Of a DNA stretch of 17,340 nt, positions 15,211 to 17,340 are shown piece by piece (the first letter of the stretch is position 1; every line of letters begins with the position of its first letter). Source of the DNA: Nanobdellota archaeon (lineage in GTDB: Archaea > Nanobdellota > Nanobdellia > Pacearchaeales > GW2011-AR1); NCBI GenBank assembly GCA_030704765.1, contig JAUYDD010000190.1, positions 1-17,340 on the forward strand. The letters are read 5' to 3'. Under the pieces are notes generated by a model that saw only the letters and a list, made by a program, of their open reading frames with translations, searched no databases and was not told the DNA's origin. A program made the position numbers and the translations under genes.

Positions 15211-15234
15211 AGAAAAACTTCTGAAAGTTTTTCT
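15211..15234. repeat. Hairpin H3, TTCAG-type loop
   Basis: AGAAAAACTT pairs with AAGTTTTTCT around CTGA (TCAG on the minus strand). The loop core CTTTCAGAAG matches the hairpin at 17307-17330 while the stems differ. Confidence 0.6.
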
Positions 15235-15242
15235 TGGAGACT

Positions 15243-15326
15243 GAAATTGCCGGTCGCGAAGCGAAAAAATTAGCAAATACCCCGACCCTCTGGGTCAGTT
15301 GGGATTGCTAATTTTTAGGCAATTTC
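15243..15326 (-). repeat. Three-way structured element H4
   Basis: An outer stem GAAATTGCC/GGCAATTTC encloses TCGC-GAA-GCGA and a long arm AAAAATTAGCAA/TTGCTAATTTTT. The arm ends in a 7-bp stem (CTGACCC with GGGTCGG on the minus strand, one G-T pair) with AGA triloop, followed by GGTATT, as in H1. The GAGGC/GCCTC of H1 becomes GACCC/GGGTC here, a compensatory exchange. Confidence 0.65.
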
Positions 15327-15332
15327 TTTATG

Positions 15333-15391
15333 TCGGAAATTGAAAACCTCATCTTTTAAGATGAGATAGTTTACTTGCATTCAATTTCCGA
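15333..15391 (-). repeat. Hairpin element B2 following A2
   Basis: TCGGAAATTGAA (15333-15344) pairs with TTCAATTTCCGA (15380-15391). Inside, CTCATCTT (15348-15355) pairs with AAGATGAG (15358-15365). Read on the minus strand it follows A2 directly, as B1 follows A1. Two base pairs in the outer stem differ from B1 on both arms at once. Confidence 0.8.
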
Positions 15392-15493
15392 GCATCCTAA
15401 AAACAAGGGCCAATCAAACCACACTCGCCAGCAGGCGATTTTTTAGCTGTGGCAAAAAACCTTTAGGGTGTGGTGGCCCATTGTTTTTTTGAT
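15392..15493 (-). repeat. Structured repeat A2, inverted relative to A1 and A3
   Basis: 102 bp. Its minus strand appears identical to A3 (17204-17304) over the whole unit by direct reading, with the same two enclosed hairpins and TTTGAT bulge as A1. It begins 35 bp after the stop codon of the 246-residue gene, in that gene's orientation, and with A3 forms an inverted pair around a 1.9-kb segment with two genes. Confidence 0.85.
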
Positions 15494-15528
15494 TTATAGA
15501 AACTCTTAGAAATTTGTGTTTAAAGAAG

Positions 15529-16269
15529 TTATGTTTTTGCAGGTAATAGCTCAATCTGCCTTTTAAATTTCTTATGCTCTTTAATTTTTGCACTTAATCT
15601 GTCATAAGCTTGTTCATACCAAAGAGAAAATAAAGTTATTACAGCAGAATGCTGTAAAGGAGTTATTGGTTCAGAGATTCTATAAGTGATGTAATTTTTC
15701 CCCCATTTTGGAGCAAGAGCAGATAATAAATGAACATCAGGCTGGTCAAGCTGCAGATAAATTACTGGAGCGGAATGTGCTGGAAACTCAAAAAGTTTTG
15801 ATACACTTTCCGGATGTATAGCAATGTGGCTTAATAACCAGCTATATCCCACAGGAGTAGTGTAAAAACAATAAGGTATTGATTGGTTTATCGATATCTC
15901 TTCAAAACCCATTTTTCTTAATTGACTATATCCTGCATTTAATATATCCTCGATTTCTGATTCCTGAAAAAGGATATCTTTAAGGGGCATTGCAAAATAT
16001 CTGTCAAGACGGATTTCAAACTTTCTTAGATAGCCTCTTGAAAAAACTGGATTTGAAAAGTTATAGAAAAAAGACTGGGTATTGCAATTGTTTAAATCAG
16101 GGCTGTTATGTCTTTTTAAGAGCCTGTCAGTTAAATCTCTTATTGCCATCCTCTGCCTTGGAGTAATATCTTTGACATGGGGATTGGTTTTTTTAGAATT
16201 TACCTGGAAAAGTTTTTTAGATTTTCCAGAATTTCCAGATGGAGCATGATATGCTTTCTCTCTTTTCAT
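15529..16269 (-). CDS. Protein of unknown function
   Basis: 246 residues, not recognised. The first 35 residues are basic and probably disordered (MKREKAYHAPSGNSGKSKK ... KKTNPHVKD). Then come a helical RQRMAIRDLTDRLLKRHN segment and an alpha/beta-looking middle with FYNFSNPVFSRGYLRKFEIR and PVGYSWLLSHIAIHPESV. The end is basic (KIKEHKKFKRQIELLPAKT). There is no signal peptide or membrane span. A TATA box with leaderless spacing supports the start. It lies downstream of the putative DGR target gene on the same strand, and both are bracketed by inverted repeats A2 and A3. It is too long and unlike the four-helix Avd accessory protein of DGRs, and it has no reverse transcriptase motif, so a DGR role is only positional guesswork. 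Confidence 0.65.
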   Translation of the reverse strand: MKREKAYHAPSGNSGKSKKLFQVNSKKTNPHVKDITPRQRMAIRDLTDRLLKRHNSPDLNNCNTQSFFYNFSNPVFSRGYLRKFEIRLDRYFAMPLKDILFQESEIEDILNAGYSQLRKMGFEEISINQSIPYCFYTTPVGYSWLLSHIAIHPESVSKLFEFPAHSAPVIYLQLDQPDVHLLSALAPKWGKNYITYRISEPITPLQHSAVITLFSLWYEQAYDRLSAKIKEHKKFKRQIELLPAKT

Positions 16270-16287
16270 AAAATATTAGGGAATAAG

Positions 16288-16298
16288 TTATATATAAA
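16288..16298 (-). promoter_or_regulatory. TATA box of the 246-residue unknown gene
   Basis: TTTATATATAA on the minus strand is centred about 24 bp before the ATG at 16269. Confidence 0.6.
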
Positions 16299-16347
16299 TA
16301 TTATAGTCTTAAAATTTCTAGGTTAATTAAAATACACTAAAAATTCT

Positions 16348-16366
16348 TCTGCTCGCCTTCGGCAGA
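16348..16366 (-). other. GC-rich hairpin abutting the stop codon of the putative DGR target
   Basis: TCTGC pairs with GCAGA, extended by CG/CG past a one-base bulge, giving about 7 bp and a tetraloop (AAGG on the coding strand). It begins right after the TAA. DGR systems such as that of phage BPP-1 carry a GC-rich hairpin/cruciform a few bases downstream of the variable region that promotes homing. As an alternative it is a plain terminator, since AGAATTTTTAG follows, although the T run is short. Confidence 0.6.
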
Positions 16367-17098
16367 TTACAACACCCCAAAAGCACAGCCGATGTCGCTG
16401 ACTCCAAAGTCGTCGCCATAAACGTGCAACCTGACATCGTACCTGTTAATAGCAGAAACTCTTAATTTAGGAGCATTTCCTTCTAAAACTTCAACACCAT
16501 CAGTTATTGGATGAAATCTAAACCTACTTGAAACTTCTCCTAATTTTTTAGCGCCATCAATTCCATAAGTAATAATAACATCTCCATCCTCTGATAAAGA
16601 TTGATGAGTATGTTTTCCAAATTTATATGTTCCTTTTGGAGCAAAACTCACTCTTCCATCTTCACTGAACCTAAATCTACCAATTTCTCTTGCTCCATTT
16701 TTCTTTAATATCATTTTCTCTAATTCACTCAAGGGAGTATCAATACTTCTTCCCCTTGCCTTTGTGTCTTGAATTGCATAATTCCCTTTATCAGTATAAA
16801 CTTTTACAACATAAACCCATATCCAATTTGACTTCATTAAATCTCTAACATTCTGGAATTCAGCATCTTTAACTTTAGGATTGCAATAAATAGAATGCAA
16901 TAAAGAAGCTGTATAATCTCCTGTTGGAACTTTTAACCCATTTCCTAAAATTACTTGCCCCACTGACTGATAAATATCCGGACCAAAAGAGGGTGTTGGA
17001 AAAGCTATTTCTTCTTCTTTATGAGGAACCCAAAGTTTAGCATCAAGAGTCCAAACTTTTTTCACTCTTTCAATTCTTGGAGTATTTGTATTTGCCAT
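16367..17098 (-). CDS. Putative target protein of a diversity-generating retroelement
   Basis: 243 residues, no signal peptide or membrane span, no family recognised from the N-terminal 215 residues, which look beta-rich (VWVYVVKVYTDKGNYAIQ, GRFRFSEDGRVSFAPKG, RFRFHPITDGVEV). The last 26 codons behave like a DGR variable region: see the separate entry. In DGRs a reverse transcriptase copies a template repeat, mutates positions opposite adenines, and replaces the 3' end of a target gene, usually in a C-type-lectin-fold domain that binds ligands. The terminal NRYDVRLHVYGDDF...DIG text loosely fits the R...R...D...GFR rhythm of such domains. A leaderless TATA box supports the start. No reverse transcriptase, Avd or template repeat is in the window. 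Alternative: an ordinary unknown protein whose 3' end was recently replaced by recombination. Confidence 0.6.
   Translation of the reverse strand: MANTNTPRIERVKKVWTLDAKLWVPHKEEEIAFPTPSFGPDIYQSVGQVILGNGLKVPTGDYTASLLHSIYCNPKVKDAEFQNVRDLMKSNWIWVYVVKVYTDKGNYAIQDTKARGRSIDTPLSELEKMILKKNGAREIGRFRFSEDGRVSFAPKGTYKFGKHTHQSLSEDGDVIITYGIDGAKKLGEVSSRFRFHPITDGVEVLEGNAPKLRVSAINRYDVRLHVYGDDFGVSDIGCAFGVL
16370..16447 (-). other. Candidate DGR variable region (VR)
   Basis: From AAC-AGG to the stop the coding strand has 41 G/C in 78 bases (53%), against 19 of 57 (33%) in the preceding 19 codons. Codons read TAC GAT GTC, then CAC GTT TAT GGC GAC GAC TTT, then GTC AGC GAC ATC. Nearly all end in C or T with the first two bases scrambled, as if derived from AAC/AAT in a template. 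The adenine-poor end (GGC TGT GCT TTT GGG GTG TTG) would be the initiation-of-homing part. Of 26 codons, 12 end in C, rare elsewhere in this AT-rich gene. Confidence 0.55.
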
Positions 17099-17118
17099 AA
17101 TTTCTATTATAAACTCGC

Positions 17119-17128
17119 ATTTATAAAT
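17119..17128 (-). promoter_or_regulatory. TATA box of the putative DGR target gene
   Basis: ATTTATAAAT on the minus strand is centred about 26 bp before the ATG at 17098. Confidence 0.6.
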
Positions 17129-17203
17129 CTTTCGTTTTTGTTACTACTAAATAATTAATTATTTTTACATCTCATTCATGACTTTATTTTCAAAAGGTGA
17201 ATA

Positions 17204-17304
17204 TCAAAAAAACAATGGGCCACCACACCCTAAAGGTTTTTTGCCACAGCTAAAAAATCGCCTGCTGGCGAGTGTGGTTTGATTGGCCCTTGTTTTTAGG
17301 ATGC
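17204..17304 (+). repeat. Structured repeat A3
   Basis: Same 101-102 bp unit as A1 and A2, in A1's orientation: ATCAAAAAAA start, CCACAC/GTGTGG stem, two enclosed hairpins, TTTGAT bulge, TTTTTAGGATGC end. It lies upstream of the putative DGR target gene and points away from it. No gene ends just before it in its own orientation, unlike A1 and A2. Confidence 0.85.
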
Positions 17305-17306
17305 AT

Positions 17307-17330
17307 GAAAATTCTTTCAGAAGAATTTTC
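17307..17330. repeat. Hairpin following A3, TTCAG-type loop
   Basis: GAAAATTCTT (17307-17316) pairs with AAGAATTTTC (17321-17330) around TCAG. The following CTGCACAGAAA also occurs next to repeat D at the left edge, so the composite probably continues beyond the window. Confidence 0.65.
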
Positions 17331-17340
17331 TGCACAGAAA

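Noticed and set aside
15392..15493. A repeats as classical integron attC sites
   Set aside because: Size, folding and the extrahelical bulge fit, but I find no GTTRRRY/RYYYAAC core pair at the ends and no integrase in the window. Kept only as an analogy.
15529..16269. 246-residue protein as a DGR reverse transcriptase or Avd
   Set aside because: There is no YxDD-type catalytic motif, and length and composition do not fit the small helical Avd.
11116..17304. A repeats as a CRISPR array
   Set aside because: Only three copies, thousands of bases apart, in both orientations, about 100 bp long, with no regular spacers and no cas genes.

Overview
The window looks like part of a small-genome, AT-rich archaeon, most likely a DPANN lineage of the Woesearchaeota/Pacearchaeota kind. 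The support is a TATA-like box about 25-30 bp upstream of many start codons with almost no leader, a TrmB-family regulator, a short Dim1/KsgA-type rRNA methylase, an archaeal/eukaryal-type tRNA methylthiotransferase, sequon-rich secreted proteins, and an isoleucyl-tRNA synthetase whose signature motifs I recall from uncultured CPR/DPANN genomes. The lineage call is inference from gene content.

Layout. 1-371: a structured repeat (variant D) and smaller hairpins. 372-959: membrane-anchored protein with a Kazal-like cysteine-rich end. 1072-1860 (-): rRNA dimethyladenosine transferase. 2007-2087: candidate 26-residue membrane microprotein. 2183-6619: citramalate synthase-type enzyme followed 30 bp later by IleRS. 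6859-7665: TrmB-like regulator. 7752-8366 (-): TPR protein. 8756-10498: MutS-related ATPase, followed by nested hairpins. 10712-11089: unknown small protein followed by repeat copy A1 and hairpin B1. 11307-13555 (-): two sequon-rich secreted proteins. 13763-15124 (-): t6A methylthiotransferase, preceded by about 270 bp of consecutive hairpins (H1-H4, B2) and repeat copy A2. 15529-17098 (-): two unknown genes, then repeat copy A3 at the right edge.

Two things stand out. First, the 3' end of the gene at 16367-17098 looks like the variable region of a diversity-generating retroelement (DGR) target. Its last 26 codons jump from about one third to 53% GC, nearly every variable codon ends in C or T as expected from AAY template codons, and a GC-rich hairpin starts directly at the stop codon. 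No reverse transcriptase or template repeat is visible in the window, so this would be a remote target or its partner lies outside. Second, the intergenic regions carry a family of complex structured repeats (A1, A2, A3, D) bounded by ATCAAAAAAA and TTTTTAGGATGC. They keep an unpaired TTTGATY bulge while the surrounding stems change, and they are followed by further covarying hairpins. Two apparently identical copies, A2 and A3, lie in inverted orientation around the putative DGR target gene and its neighbour, which suggests a mobile or exchangeable cassette.

The housekeeping genes (rRNA methylation, Ile charging, t6A thiomethylation) share a translation theme but are scattered on both strands, mostly as single transcription units. 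The accessory genes, the secreted proteins and the putative DGR target, are the likely interface with the environment or a host.
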